From the NCBI GenBank assembly GCA_018969425.1, contig JAGWYJ010000029.1, forward strand, positions 1 through 41,482: 41,482 nucleotides of DNA, in the 5' to 3' direction. This document shows, one piece after another, positions 32,593 through 41,482 of the stretch. The notes under the pieces were generated by a model. It had not been told where the DNA came from and did no database searches. It was given only the letters and a program-made list of their open reading frames with translations. A program made the translations under genes and the position numbers. Numbering within the stretch: position 1 is the stretch's first letter; each line of letters begins with the position of its first letter. The stretch comes from Alphaproteobacteria bacterium (GTDB lineage Bacteria > Pseudomonadota > Alphaproteobacteria > Caulobacterales > Hyphomonadaceae).

Positions 32593-33747
32593 TCAGAACA
32601 GGCCTCTCAGGGACATGTTGCTGTCCCGATTGAGGTGAACCGACATGAGGAGACCGAACCCGACCATCACGGTGAGCATCACAGTGCCGCCGTAGGAGAT
32701 GAGCGGCAACGGAATGCCGACGACCGGCAGCAGCCCAATGACCATGCCGATGTTGATCACGACGTAAAGCGCAAGGGTCGCAACGAACCCTGATCCCGCC
32801 AGCGCTCCGAAGGCGCTTCGCGAGCGTCCCGCAATATCCATTCCCTGCAGGAGGGCGACGCCCCAGGCAAGAAGGACCGCAATCGATCCGGCGAACCCGA
32901 ACTCCTCCGCGATGATGGTGAAAATGAAATCAGTGTGCTGTTCAGGGATATAATCAAGCTCCTTCTGAGCGCCCTCCATATACCCCTTACCGGCAAGTCC
33001 TCCGGAGCCGATGGCGATCATCGCCTGCTGAAGCTGATAGCCTGCTCCAAGTGGATCAGCCGCAGGATTGAAGAGAGTGTCGACCCGCTGCCTTTGATAA
33101 TCGTGAAGGGCGAAGAAGTAGACGATGGGCACGGCGATCAGCGCAAGCGCCATCACCGCTCCCACAATTCGGAGGCCAATACCTGCGAAGAAGATGACGG
33201 CTAAACCGGTTCCCAGAATCATGAGGGCGGTGCCGAGATCAGGCTGCCTCAGAACAAGCGCCACGGGAACAGCCACCACGACAATGGCAGGTATATGAAT
33301 CCAAACCCCGTTACGGCCGCCTTCGAACATCTGATGATAGTATCGAGCCAGCGCCAGCGGGACAGCCAGCTTCATGAGTTCTGAAGGCTGAAGACGGATC
33401 GGCCCCAACTGCAGCCAGCGCTCGGCCCCATTGACCACCACCCCGGCGACATCGACGCCCACGAGCATAACAACGCCTGCGACGTAAACCGGGTAGGCAA
33501 GGCTCGCCCAAAGTCGAAGCGGCGCCAGAGAAAGAGTGATCGCAACTCCCAGCATAAACGCAAACCGCGCCGCATGGTTGAATGCGAGATCGGCGTGGAT
33601 ATCTGGCTTTCCTGTCTGAAGATTATGCGCGCTCGAAGCTGCCGAGAACAGGATCGCAGTTCCGAACACGGCGATCGCCACGATTGTCAGAAGAAGGAAC
33701 CAGTGCAGGCTGGTGAGCTTGCCCAGTATGCTTTCACGACGGATCAT
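32593..33747 (-). CDS. rodA: Rod-shape SEDS glycosyltransferase RodA
   Basis: A 384-residue SEDS protein with about 10 helices that polymerises lipid II during elongation together with PBP2. Visible motifs are GAERWLQLGPIRLQPSELMKL, VLRQPDLGTALMI, EQHTDFIFTIIAEEFGF and VGIPLPLISYGGTVML. The ATG overlaps the mrdA stop as ATGA. It is the last core gene of the mreBCD-mrdA-rodA operon. Confidence 0.94.
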   Translation of the reverse strand: MIRRESILGKLTSLHWFLLLTIVAIAVFGTAILFSAASSAHNLQTGKPDIHADLAFNHAARFAFMLGVAITLSLAPLRLWASLAYPVYVAGVVMLVGVDVAGVVVNGAERWLQLGPIRLQPSELMKLAVPLALARYYHQMFEGGRNGVWIHIPAIVVVAVPVALVLRQPDLGTALMILGTGLAVIFFAGIGLRIVGAVMALALIAVPIVYFFALHDYQRQRVDTLFNPAADPLGAGYQLQQAMIAIGSGGLAGKGYMEGAQKELDYIPEQHTDFIFTIIAEEFGFAGSIAVLLAWGVALLQGMDIAGRSRSAFGALAGSGFVATLALYVVINIGMVIGLLPVVGIPLPLISYGGTVMLTVMVGFGLLMSVHLNRDSNMSLRGLF

Positions 33748-35732
33748 GTCGGCTCGCCTTCCCCGGGGGCAGACGCAACCTGCTTGGCCGGCGAGTACGC
33801 AGGCTTGGAGCCAGGGTCGGCCTTCAAGGTCGCAGCCAGAACGTCACGGACAATGGGGGCCGCCACTCTGGAGCCGCTATCGCCATGTTCGACAACCACG
33901 GCGCAGGCGTAGCGCGGCGCCTCCGCCGGAGCGAAGGCCACAAACAGAGCATGGTCCCTCAGCCGCCATGCAAGATCAGCATTACTGATAACGCCCGTGG
34001 CCCGCTCGGCCGCAGAGATCACCCGGACCTGAGCCGTACCCGACTTTCCCGCCATACGAGCATGGGTAAAAGGCGCGGGCAACAGTCCCTGGGGATCAAG
34101 ATCACCAGCCCGAACCGCCGTCCCGCCAGCCTCTGATGTCACCGCGAACATTCCGGCTCGCAGGCGCTGCATCGTATCGTCCGACACCCCCTCAAGGGGC
34201 GTAATAGTCTGGTCCGCTACATCTGTTCCTGACGCAATCAGCTTCGGATTACCCGCTCCCGGGCCTCCAGCAACCCTCGCCGCCATAACGGCGAGCTGGA
34301 GAGGCGTCGCTGACATGTACCCCTGACCGATGCCGACGCTAAGGGTCTCGCCCTCGAACCACTGTTCATTCATGGCCGATCTCTTCCATGCGTCATTCGG
34401 GACGACGCCCGCCTTGCCGCCGGTCAAGCCCAACTCATACCGATGCCCCAGACCAAACTTTCTGGCCATCGCCGCAACATTTTCGATGCCTGCCCGCCGG
34501 GCCGCCTCATAAAAATAGATATCACACGATTTTTGCAGAGCCGTGTGCAGATTGACGGTTCCATGACCGCGCTTCTCCCAACAGTGAAAGAAACGACCGC
34601 CGAACCAGGTTCGTCCAGTGCACCTCACGCTGAATTCAGGATCCACCGCCCCCGACTCCAGCGCCGCGGCGCCCACGACGACCTTAAAAGTGGACCCCGG
34701 AGGATAGGTGCCGTCATACGCCTTGTGATACAGAGGGTTCTTTTCATCCTTCAACAACTGATCATAGGCGGTCTGCGAAATGCCGCTGACAAACTGGTTT
34801 GGATCCGGAGCTGGCGTCGACATCATCACAATGATCTCGCCGGACTGAACGTCCATGACGACACAGCTTCCCGACTCGGTGCCGAACCTCTGAATTGCAA
34901 AGTTCTGCAGCTCTGCATCGATCGTGAGAACCAGATCATTACCGGGGCGACCCGAGATATCGTCACTTGGCAATCGATCGATGACCCGTCCCGATGCGTT
35001 GACAAGAACTCGTGTCTTACCGGGCTCTCCCTTCAGACCGATTTCCGCAAAAGCCTCTACGCCCTGCTTGCCGACCCTCATCTGGGGATGCTTGTAGAGA
35101 CGTCGTATGGCGCGAGCTCGCGCCTGTCCGGCAGGAGTATCGGGTTGTTCGCCGATCGAATCGAGATCGGCTTGAATCATACGCGTCACATCCTTGTCGT
35201 TCGCCTTCTGAACGTATCCGACGGTATGATAGAAGGCGGCGTAGTAAGGATAGGATCTGAGCTCGCCCACCTCAGCAGTCACGCCGGCAAGCTCAGGCGC
35301 CATAACATTGATCCTGGCGAAGTCCTCCCAGGTCAGATCATCCGCCACAAGAATGTCCAGAAACCGCGCACGCGTCTGCGCATCCTGAAGGATCGTACGC
35401 TTTTTAGACTCAGAGATCGGCAGCAGGCGACCCAGCTGATCGACGACGTTGGCGACATCCTGAAGATTGCCCGCAAGTTCCGGCCGCAGCGTAACGTAGA
35501 AATTTCTCTTGTTGCCGGCGAGAATGCGTCCTGCGCGATCATAGATCGCACCGCGATGCGGAGGCGCGGGGTCAAGGCGAATACGGTTCTCGGTGGCCTT
35601 CGTCTCGAACTCACGACCTCTGAGCAATTGCAATTCGGCGAGACGCACGGTCAGCGCGCCCCACATCACGCCCCCTCCAATGAGGAAAATATTGCGTCGG
35701 GAAGGAAAGTTTCGCGACCAGTCCCGGCTCAT
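33744..35732 (-). CDS. mrdA: Penicillin-binding protein 2
   Basis: A 662-residue class B PBP, the elongation transpeptidase. It has one N-terminal membrane helix, a pedestal domain (about 50-250), and a transpeptidase domain with the SxxK nucleophile in YPPGSTFKVVV and the KTG-equivalent KSGTAQV (KSG, as in PBP2). The C-terminal tail is short and proline-poor. The ATG overlaps the mreD stop as ATGA. It works with RodA and MreCD at the lateral wall and is a target of beta-lactams such as mecillinam in other bacteria. Confidence 0.94.
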   Translation of the reverse strand: MSRDWSRNFPSRRNIFLIGGGVMWGALTVRLAELQLLRGREFETKATENRIRLDPAPPHRGAIYDRAGRILAGNKRNFYVTLRPELAGNLQDVANVVDQLGRLLPISESKKRTILQDAQTRARFLDILVADDLTWEDFARINVMAPELAGVTAEVGELRSYPYYAAFYHTVGYVQKANDKDVTRMIQADLDSIGEQPDTPAGQARARAIRRLYKHPQMRVGKQGVEAFAEIGLKGEPGKTRVLVNASGRVIDRLPSDDISGRPGNDLVLTIDAELQNFAIQRFGTESGSCVVMDVQSGEIIVMMSTPAPDPNQFVSGISQTAYDQLLKDEKNPLYHKAYDGTYPPGSTFKVVVGAAALESGAVDPEFSVRCTGRTWFGGRFFHCWEKRGHGTVNLHTALQKSCDIYFYEAARRAGIENVAAMARKFGLGHRYELGLTGGKAGVVPNDAWKRSAMNEQWFEGETLSVGIGQGYMSATPLQLAVMAARVAGGPGAGNPKLIASGTDVADQTITPLEGVSDDTMQRLRAGMFAVTSEAGGTAVRAGDLDPQGLLPAPFTHARMAGKSGTAQVRVISAAERATGVISNADLAWRLRDHALFVAFAPAEAPRYACAVVVEHGDSGSRVAAPIVRDVLAATLKADPGSKPAYSPAKQVASAPGEGEPT

Positions 35733-36217
35733 CGCCTCGCCTCCCGAATATCGCGCGGCAACAGAACATAACGTACGACCGGATAGAGAAGGAGGGTGGT
35801 CAGGGCGTCAAAAATCAGCCCCTCGCGGGCGAACCCGACCTGACCCGAAATACTGCCGGCGGCCGACAATGCGAGACCAGCAGCGATGGCGCCTCCTCCC
35901 GCGGCGATGAGTTCCGCAATCACTACCGGCACCGGCGGCTGTCGGTCCCAGGCTACAAGACCAACCCCATAGGCGCACAAAAGCGCCAGAGGCCAGGCGC
36001 CCACTGGAGCCTCAGTGATGAAGTCCGTCAGAACCCCAAGGATGATCAGACAGGCGGAGGCCCAGACCGACAGGCCGAAGGAGGCCCAAACGGCAGCCAG
36101 CCAGAGGGCCGGTATCGGCCACCAGATTCCGCCCATACCGGGCTGAAGGCCGACCGATGTAATCGCGATCGACGCCAGAGCGCATAGCACGAGCCAAATC
36201 CGCCACGGTATCGTCAT
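35729..36217 (-). CDS. mreD: Rod-shape protein MreD
   Basis: A 162-residue inner-membrane protein with five to six predicted helices, conserved position between mreC and mrdA. MreD sequences diverge strongly, so the call rests on size, helix content and location. Its start and stop both overlap the neighbours by 4 bases (ATGA). Confidence 0.85.
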   Translation of the reverse strand: MTIPWRIWLVLCALASIAITSVGLQPGMGGIWWPIPALWLAAVWASFGLSVWASACLIILGVLTDFITEAPVGAWPLALLCAYGVGLVAWDRQPPVPVVIAELIAAGGGAIAAGLALSAAGSISGQVGFAREGLIFDALTTLLLYPVVRYVLLPRDIREARR

Positions 36218-37206
36218 GGCGCGCCTCCGCCTGAGGCGGGCGCAGGACGCTTAGGCAAAGGTCGGGCCGGGGTGACAGACGATGGGGTCGGACCGGATGA
36301 CGAAGGACGGCTGACAAGTTCCGATCCCGAGTTAGGCGATGCAGCCTCATCGGTCGCCAACGGAGGAACGACTTCAGGTTTGGCGAAATCCGGCGGCGGC
36401 ACGAGACGCACAAAGTCCACAGGATCGTCCATCATGGTCAGATCGATCCGCCAGTCTCCGTCCACGCGACGGGCGCGACCGACCTTTAGCCCCATAGGGG
36501 TCTGCCCATCATCGCCGGAGGTGACCCAGATTTCGCCGTCGGTGATCTTGTCCGGGGTCTCAGGCTCTATAAGCCTCGCGCCCTCCCCGCGATCGCCGAC
36601 AAGCAACGCCCGATCCTGAGAGTTCGACCCCATGACGGGAATTCGACTGCTGAAGTCGGTTACCAGAAGAACGCGCGAGGTATACTCGCCGACCCGAACC
36701 ACCCGGCCCACAAGACCGTTCTCATTAATCGCGGCGTATCCTTCGCGAATGCCGTTGGCCGCCCCGGCGTTGATGATGCGGCTTGCCGCAAAGGGACTTT
36801 CTGCCTCGGCTACAACACGCGCCGTAACGGACTGCCCCTGGGTCTCGCCCACGAGATCAAGCAGCCGTTCATACCGGTCCATTCTCAACGCCATGGTCTC
36901 AGCCGCCTCTCTCCAGCGAATGAGATCTCGCACCTCTGCTTCAAGTTCGGCGATCCGCGCTTCAGCAGCGCGGTCCGGCCCAAACCGGATCATGAACCCC
37001 CTGAAGGCCCCGGTTGCGCTGGACGCATAGGAAGCGACCGTAGCCGTCGCGGCATCCATCGACATGCGGGGGGCGGACAGGGCGGATCTGACTGCAGACG
37101 ACGTCTGCACAGCCAGAATGCCGACCATGGCGAGGCCCATACCGACGACAGCAGCCCGCGCGGCGATACGCGGCTCTCCCGACCGTCTGCGACCATACCA
37201 GGCCAT
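36214..37206 (-). CDS. mreC: Rod-shape protein MreC
   Basis: A 330-residue periplasmic scaffold protein: one N-terminal helix (about 20-42), a coiled coil (about 80-115, EARIAELEAEVRDLIRWREA), then two beta domains (ARVVAEAESPFAASRIINAG, GLVGRVVRVGEYTSRVLLVTD). The C-terminal tail from about residue 275 is Pro/Ser-rich. MreC activates the PBP2-RodA synthase. It is 58 bases downstream of mreB. Confidence 0.92.
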   Translation of the reverse strand: MAWYGRRRSGEPRIAARAAVVGMGLAMVGILAVQTSSAVRSALSAPRMSMDAATATVASYASSATGAFRGFMIRFGPDRAAEARIAELEAEVRDLIRWREAAETMALRMDRYERLLDLVGETQGQSVTARVVAEAESPFAASRIINAGAANGIREGYAAINENGLVGRVVRVGEYTSRVLLVTDFSSRIPVMGSNSQDRALLVGDRGEGARLIEPETPDKITDGEIWVTSGDDGQTPMGLKVGRARRVDGDWRIDLTMMDDPVDFVRLVPPPDFAKPEVVPPLATDEAASPNSGSELVSRPSSSGPTPSSVTPARPLPKRPAPASGGGAP

Positions 37207-37264
37207 CCGTCAGCTCCCAGCAGACCGACGCCGGCGCCCAGGCGCGATCCCGATGATCGCTCTC

Positions 37265-38693
<1,429 letters not shown>

Positions 38694-39998
38694 ATGACGG
38701 CACTCGAAGACGGATCAGGCCCCGGGGGCCGCTTTACCGCATTCGCGCACCCCTCATTCCGTCTCTACTGGAGCGCGAGGCTCCTCACGACCTTCGGCAC
38801 CCAAATCCTGTCAGTGGCTGTCCTATGGCAGATTTATGATCTGACCCGCAGCACAGCCTACCTCGGGCTTGTCGGCCTGGTTCAGTTCTCTCCCGCCCTT
38901 TTGCTCGTTCTGGTGACCGGCGGCGTGGCGGATCGGTATGGCCGGCGACTGATCATGGGTCTTGCAACATCCTTGGCAGCCTTGTGCGGGTTCATCATGG
39001 CGGCCTTGAGCGCCAACGGCTTCCACATACCGCTTCTCATGCTAGCTGTGCTGACCTTGTTCGGCGTCGCCAGAGCATTTCTAGGCCCTGCTTCAGCATC
39101 GCTGGTAGTCAGCCTTGTTCCGACAAGAGATTTCTCAAATGCAGTTACATGGAACTCATCGGCCTGGCAGGCCGCGACAATCATTGGTCCTGTGGCGGGG
39201 GGGCTCCTTTACGGACTGGGAGAGAACGGCGCTGGGGGGAATGGCGCGCTGACGGGCCATGGAGCGGAAATCGCTTATGGCGTGTCGTTCGCGTGCATGG
39301 CGCTTGGGGCTATTCTGGTGTTTCTCATACCCGCAAGCTCGAAACGAGATCCATCCGCGACAGGCCGTTCGCTTCAGGACATGCTCGCTGGGTTCACCTT
39401 CATCTGGAAGGAGAAAGTCGTTCTGGGCGCGATATCCCTCGATCTGTTCGCAGTCCTGCTAGGCGGCGTTGTCGCTCTGCTGCCAGTCTATGCGAGGGAC
39501 GTGCTTCACCTTGGACCTGACGGACTTGGCATGCTTCGAGCCGCCCCGGGGGTCGGAGCATTGTTGACAGCCGCCGCCCTCGCCGCCTTTCCGATCCGTG
39601 ACCATGCGGGCCGCATCATGTTCGTGTGTGTGTGTCTTTTTGGCGTCTTCACAATCGTGTTCGGACTGTCGACTGTCGCATGGCTGTCGATCCTCGCTCT
39701 GGCGCTCCTGGGCGCCGCGGACATGGTGAGCGTGGTTGTCCGTGAAACGCTTCTGCAATTGTGGACACCGGACGAAGTTCGAGGTCGGGTGAACGCTGTG
39801 AATTCGGTTTTCGTTGGAGCATCAAACGAGCTTGGCGAGTTTCGCGCCGGTTTCATGGCTTCAGCGATCGGCCCCGCGGCGGCGGGAGCGGTGCCCGCAG
39901 CCGTGATCGGAGGCGTCGGCGCTGTTATCGTTTCGGGCCTCTGGGCATGGATGTTTCCAGGGCTGCGAGAGGCCAGACGACTGGATGCGAAGACCTGA
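38694..39998 (+). CDS. MFS transporter (DHA3/EntS-like)
   Basis: A 434-residue major facilitator with about 12 helices. The N-terminus FRLYWSARLLTTFGTQILSV and loop motif GGVADRYGRR, then ARAFLGPASASLVVSLVP, resemble the EntS/macrolide-efflux-like DHA3 group. The late segment LLQLWTPDEVRGRVNAVNS is also typical. The substrate is unknown. The ATG at 38694 follows the intergenic palindromes; the upstream frame of 58 codons is judged non-coding. A (GT)6 run at 39624-39635 lies inside the gene. Confidence 0.85.
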   Translation: MTALEDGSGPGGRFTAFAHPSFRLYWSARLLTTFGTQILSVAVLWQIYDLTRSTAYLGLVGLVQFSPALLLVLVTGGVADRYGRRLIMGLATSLAALCGFIMAALSANGFHIPLLMLAVLTLFGVARAFLGPASASLVVSLVPTRDFSNAVTWNSSAWQAATIIGPVAGGLLYGLGENGAGGNGALTGHGAEIAYGVSFACMALGAILVFLIPASSKRDPSATGRSLQDMLAGFTFIWKEKVVLGAISLDLFAVLLGGVVALLPVYARDVLHLGPDGLGMLRAAPGVGALLTAAALAAFPIRDHAGRIMFVCVCLFGVFTIVFGLSTVAWLSILALALLGAADMVSVVVRETLLQLWTPDEVRGRVNAVNSVFVGASNELGEFRAGFMASAIGPAAAGAVPAAVIGGVGAVIVSGLWAWMFPGLREARRLDAKT

Positions 39999-40117
39999 CG
40001 AAGATGGCCTTGCCTGAAAATGCAGGACATCTAGTGTTCTATCAGGCGGAGCGGCCACCCCTCAGAAGACCGAACTCTAAGGGCGCCCGCAGGACAAACA
40101 AACCAAGGAGACGCTCC

Positions 40118-41173
40118 ATGACGTTCAGGTCCATGCAAACGATGATGTGGACCGGCTTGATCGCCGCAATCTTCACCGCACCAGCGATCGCGCAATCGCC
40201 ATCCGCGTATGTTCCGCCGAAAACAGCGTTTGGTCATCCTGACCTGCAGGGCGTTTGGACCAACCAGTCGATAACGGGTTTGACGAGACCCCCCGGAGTC
40301 ACCTCCCTCGTTGTGAGTGACGCCGAGGCGGCGAAGATTGTCGCCAATGATTTCTGGATCCGCGCCGGGGAAGGACAAAGCGAACCTGCGCCGACCGACA
40401 AACCGCCTGAGGAAGGTGACGCCCGTTTCGGAGACCAGGGATATAACTCATTCTGGCTGGACCCTGGTCAGTCGCTCGCGCGGGTCAGGGGTGAATTGCG
40501 GACATCATGGATCACCTATCCCAAGAGTGGCCAGATCCCCTTGTCAGCCGAAGCGCGTCGACAGATCGGCGCATACCAGGCCCGTCGAGCCGGAACCAGC
40601 TATATGGAAGGAGGAAACTTCTCCGACCCTGAAGAGCTCCCCATTTCCGAACGCTGCCTGATCGGGTTTTCGGGAACAGGCGGTCCCGTCATGCTGAACC
40701 CCATATATAATTCGAACTATCAGATCGTTCAGACGCCAGGCCATGTCATGATTATGGCGGAGATGGTTCATGACGCCCGTATCATTCCGATCAACGGACA
40801 CCATCGACCCGATATCATGAAGCCCTGGCTTGGTGATTCGATAGGATGGTATGAAGGCGATACGCTGGTCGTTGAAACCCGCAATCTCCACCCTGAGCAG
40901 GCAGTCTCCGGACCGATCTTCCTGAGCTCCGAAGGCAAGGTCACAGAGCGTTTCACAAGAACCTCGGAGACGGAAATCGTTCATGAGTTTCGGGTCGAAG
41001 ACCCATTATTCTATACCGAGACCTGGGGCGGCGAAATCGCCTTCAAAACGAAGGATGGACCGATCTTCGAGTACGCGTGCCACGAGGGGAACTATTCAGT
41101 GCCAGGGATTCTCGCCGGCTCCCGCGTCTTTGAAAACAAGATCCGAGCGAATGGATCGGCGCCTGCGCGATAG
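40118..41173 (+). CDS. Secreted protein of unknown function
   Basis: A 351-residue exported protein: signal peptide MMWTGLIAAIFTAPAIAQS with cleavage after AIA-Q. The mature part starts with a conserved-looking HPDLQGVWTNQSIT, then FWLDPGQSL, and ends FEYACHEGNYSVPGIL. I recall similar proteins in Hyphomonadaceae and sphingomonads without a known activity; no catalytic motif is evident. The ATG at 40118 has AAGGAG seven bases upstream, a strong start; the longer frame upstream is not conserved-looking. It lies 119 bases after the MFS gene on the same strand. Confidence 0.7.
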   Translation: MTFRSMQTMMWTGLIAAIFTAPAIAQSPSAYVPPKTAFGHPDLQGVWTNQSITGLTRPPGVTSLVVSDAEAAKIVANDFWIRAGEGQSEPAPTDKPPEEGDARFGDQGYNSFWLDPGQSLARVRGELRTSWITYPKSGQIPLSAEARRQIGAYQARRAGTSYMEGGNFSDPEELPISERCLIGFSGTGGPVMLNPIYNSNYQIVQTPGHVMIMAEMVHDARIIPINGHHRPDIMKPWLGDSIGWYEGDTLVVETRNLHPEQAVSGPIFLSSEGKVTERFTRTSETEIVHEFRVEDPLFYTETWGGEIAFKTKDGPIFEYACHEGNYSVPGILAGSRVFENKIRANGSAPAR

Positions 41174-41206
41174 GCCATTCGAGACATCTGTTGGCCGCAA
41201 TCCGGG

Positions 41207-41240
41207 ATAAAAAGATCCCCGCCCCTGTTAAGGGCGGGGA
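41207..41240 (-). terminator. Intrinsic terminator of the right-hand flagellin gene
   Basis: A perfect 9-bp stem TCCCCGCCC/GGGCGGGGA (41216-41240) with a 7-base loop, followed on the minus strand by TCTTTTTAT. It is 55 bases past the flagellin stop codon: a classic Rho-independent terminator. Confidence 0.88.
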
Positions 41241-41294
41241 CTGATATATTGCCATCAGGCGCGCAGAAAAACCGGCGAGCCCGAGAACCGGGGA

Positions 41295-41482
41295 TCAGCG
41301 AAAGAATGAGAGGATGAGCGACGGCGCCTTGTTGGCGATCGAGAGAGCCTCTGCACCCAGCTGCTGCTTCACCTGAAGGGACTGAAGCCGGGCGCTCTCT
41401 CGTGCGAGGTCGGCATCGACCAGGTTTGAAATCCCCTGCTCGACAGCATCCTTGAGCTTCGAGACGAAGTTCGCCTGCACAT
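41295..41482 (-). CDS. Flagellin, C-terminal fragment (cut by window edge)
   Basis: The last 62 codons of a flagellin gene entering from the right edge. The C-terminal D0/D1 helices are clear: [20 protein letters not shown], then [20 protein letters not shown] and [17 protein letters not shown] terminator follows. The rest of the gene is beyond the window. The reading frame at the edge is fixed by this homology; a GTG inside the window is a codon of the longer protein, not the start. Confidence 0.9.
   Translation of the reverse strand, partial: VQANFVSKLKDAVEQGISNLVDADLARESARLQSLQVKQQLGAEALSIANKAPSLILSFFR

Noticed and set aside
39624-39635. (GT)6 dinucleotide repeat inside the MFS gene as a phase-variation switch
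   Set aside because: It encodes an in-frame part of a transmembrane helix (VCVCL) and six repeats are few; no alternative frame supports switching.

Overview
The window looks like chromosomal DNA from a flagellated, rod-shaped alphaproteobacterium, most likely of the Caulobacterales/Hyphomonadaceae type. The clues are flagellin with FlaF and FlbT, a TipN-like polar coiled-coil protein, the sulfite-reductase neighbours DUF2849 and DUF934, a complete mreBCD-mrdA-rodA elongation operon, moderately high GC and tightly overlapping genes. I see no rRNA, tRNA, CRISPR array, insertion sequence or phage module.

Layout: 1-1194 (minus) holds the start of a flagellin gene, flaF and flbT. 1400-5156 (plus) is a MoxR ATPase / lipoprotein amidase / CoxE-like VWA unit. 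5304-7179 (plus) has a TetA-like MFS exporter and a GmhB-type heptose phosphatase. 7193-10305 (minus) has a small membrane protein and a Wzm/Wzt polysaccharide exporter. 10438-14560 (minus) is a sulfite/APS reduction operon (cobA, DUF2849, a tiny Cys-rich ORF, cysI, DUF934, cysH). A LysR regulator follows on the plus strand, and 15641-19475 (minus) is a sulfate ABC importer (sbp-cysT-cysW-cysA). An Rrf2 regulator and a divergent outer-membrane barrel come next. 21609-25289 has an FAD monooxygenase, an Hpt protein and the TipN-like protein. 25253-28821 (minus) is an Mla-type lipid transport operon. 28992-31134 has a DUF423 membrane protein, a lipoprotein and prolyl iminopeptidase. 31131-38305 (minus) is the cell-shape operon followed by a sodium symporter. 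38694-41173 (plus) has a second MFS transporter and a secreted protein of unknown function. 41295-41482 (minus) is the C-terminal end of a flagellin gene.

The most coherent theme is sulfur assimilation. Sulfate enters through Sbp-CysTWA, APS is reduced by a [4Fe-4S] CysH, sulfite is reduced by siroheme CysI, and CobA makes the siroheme precursor. An Rrf2 protein with four clustered cysteines sits beside the importer. Its own promoter and the sbp promoter each carry an inverted repeat inside a 16-bp -35/-10 spacer, which suggests a CymR-like circuit. A 25-codon ORF with three late Cys codons is wedged between DUF2849 and cysI, coupled at both ends; it is the best candidate here for an undescribed regulatory element.

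Other points worth a second look are an A8 tract at the wzm start that leaves an upstream ATG out of frame, flagellin genes cut at both window edges, and three palindromes between mreB and the neighbouring MFS gene.
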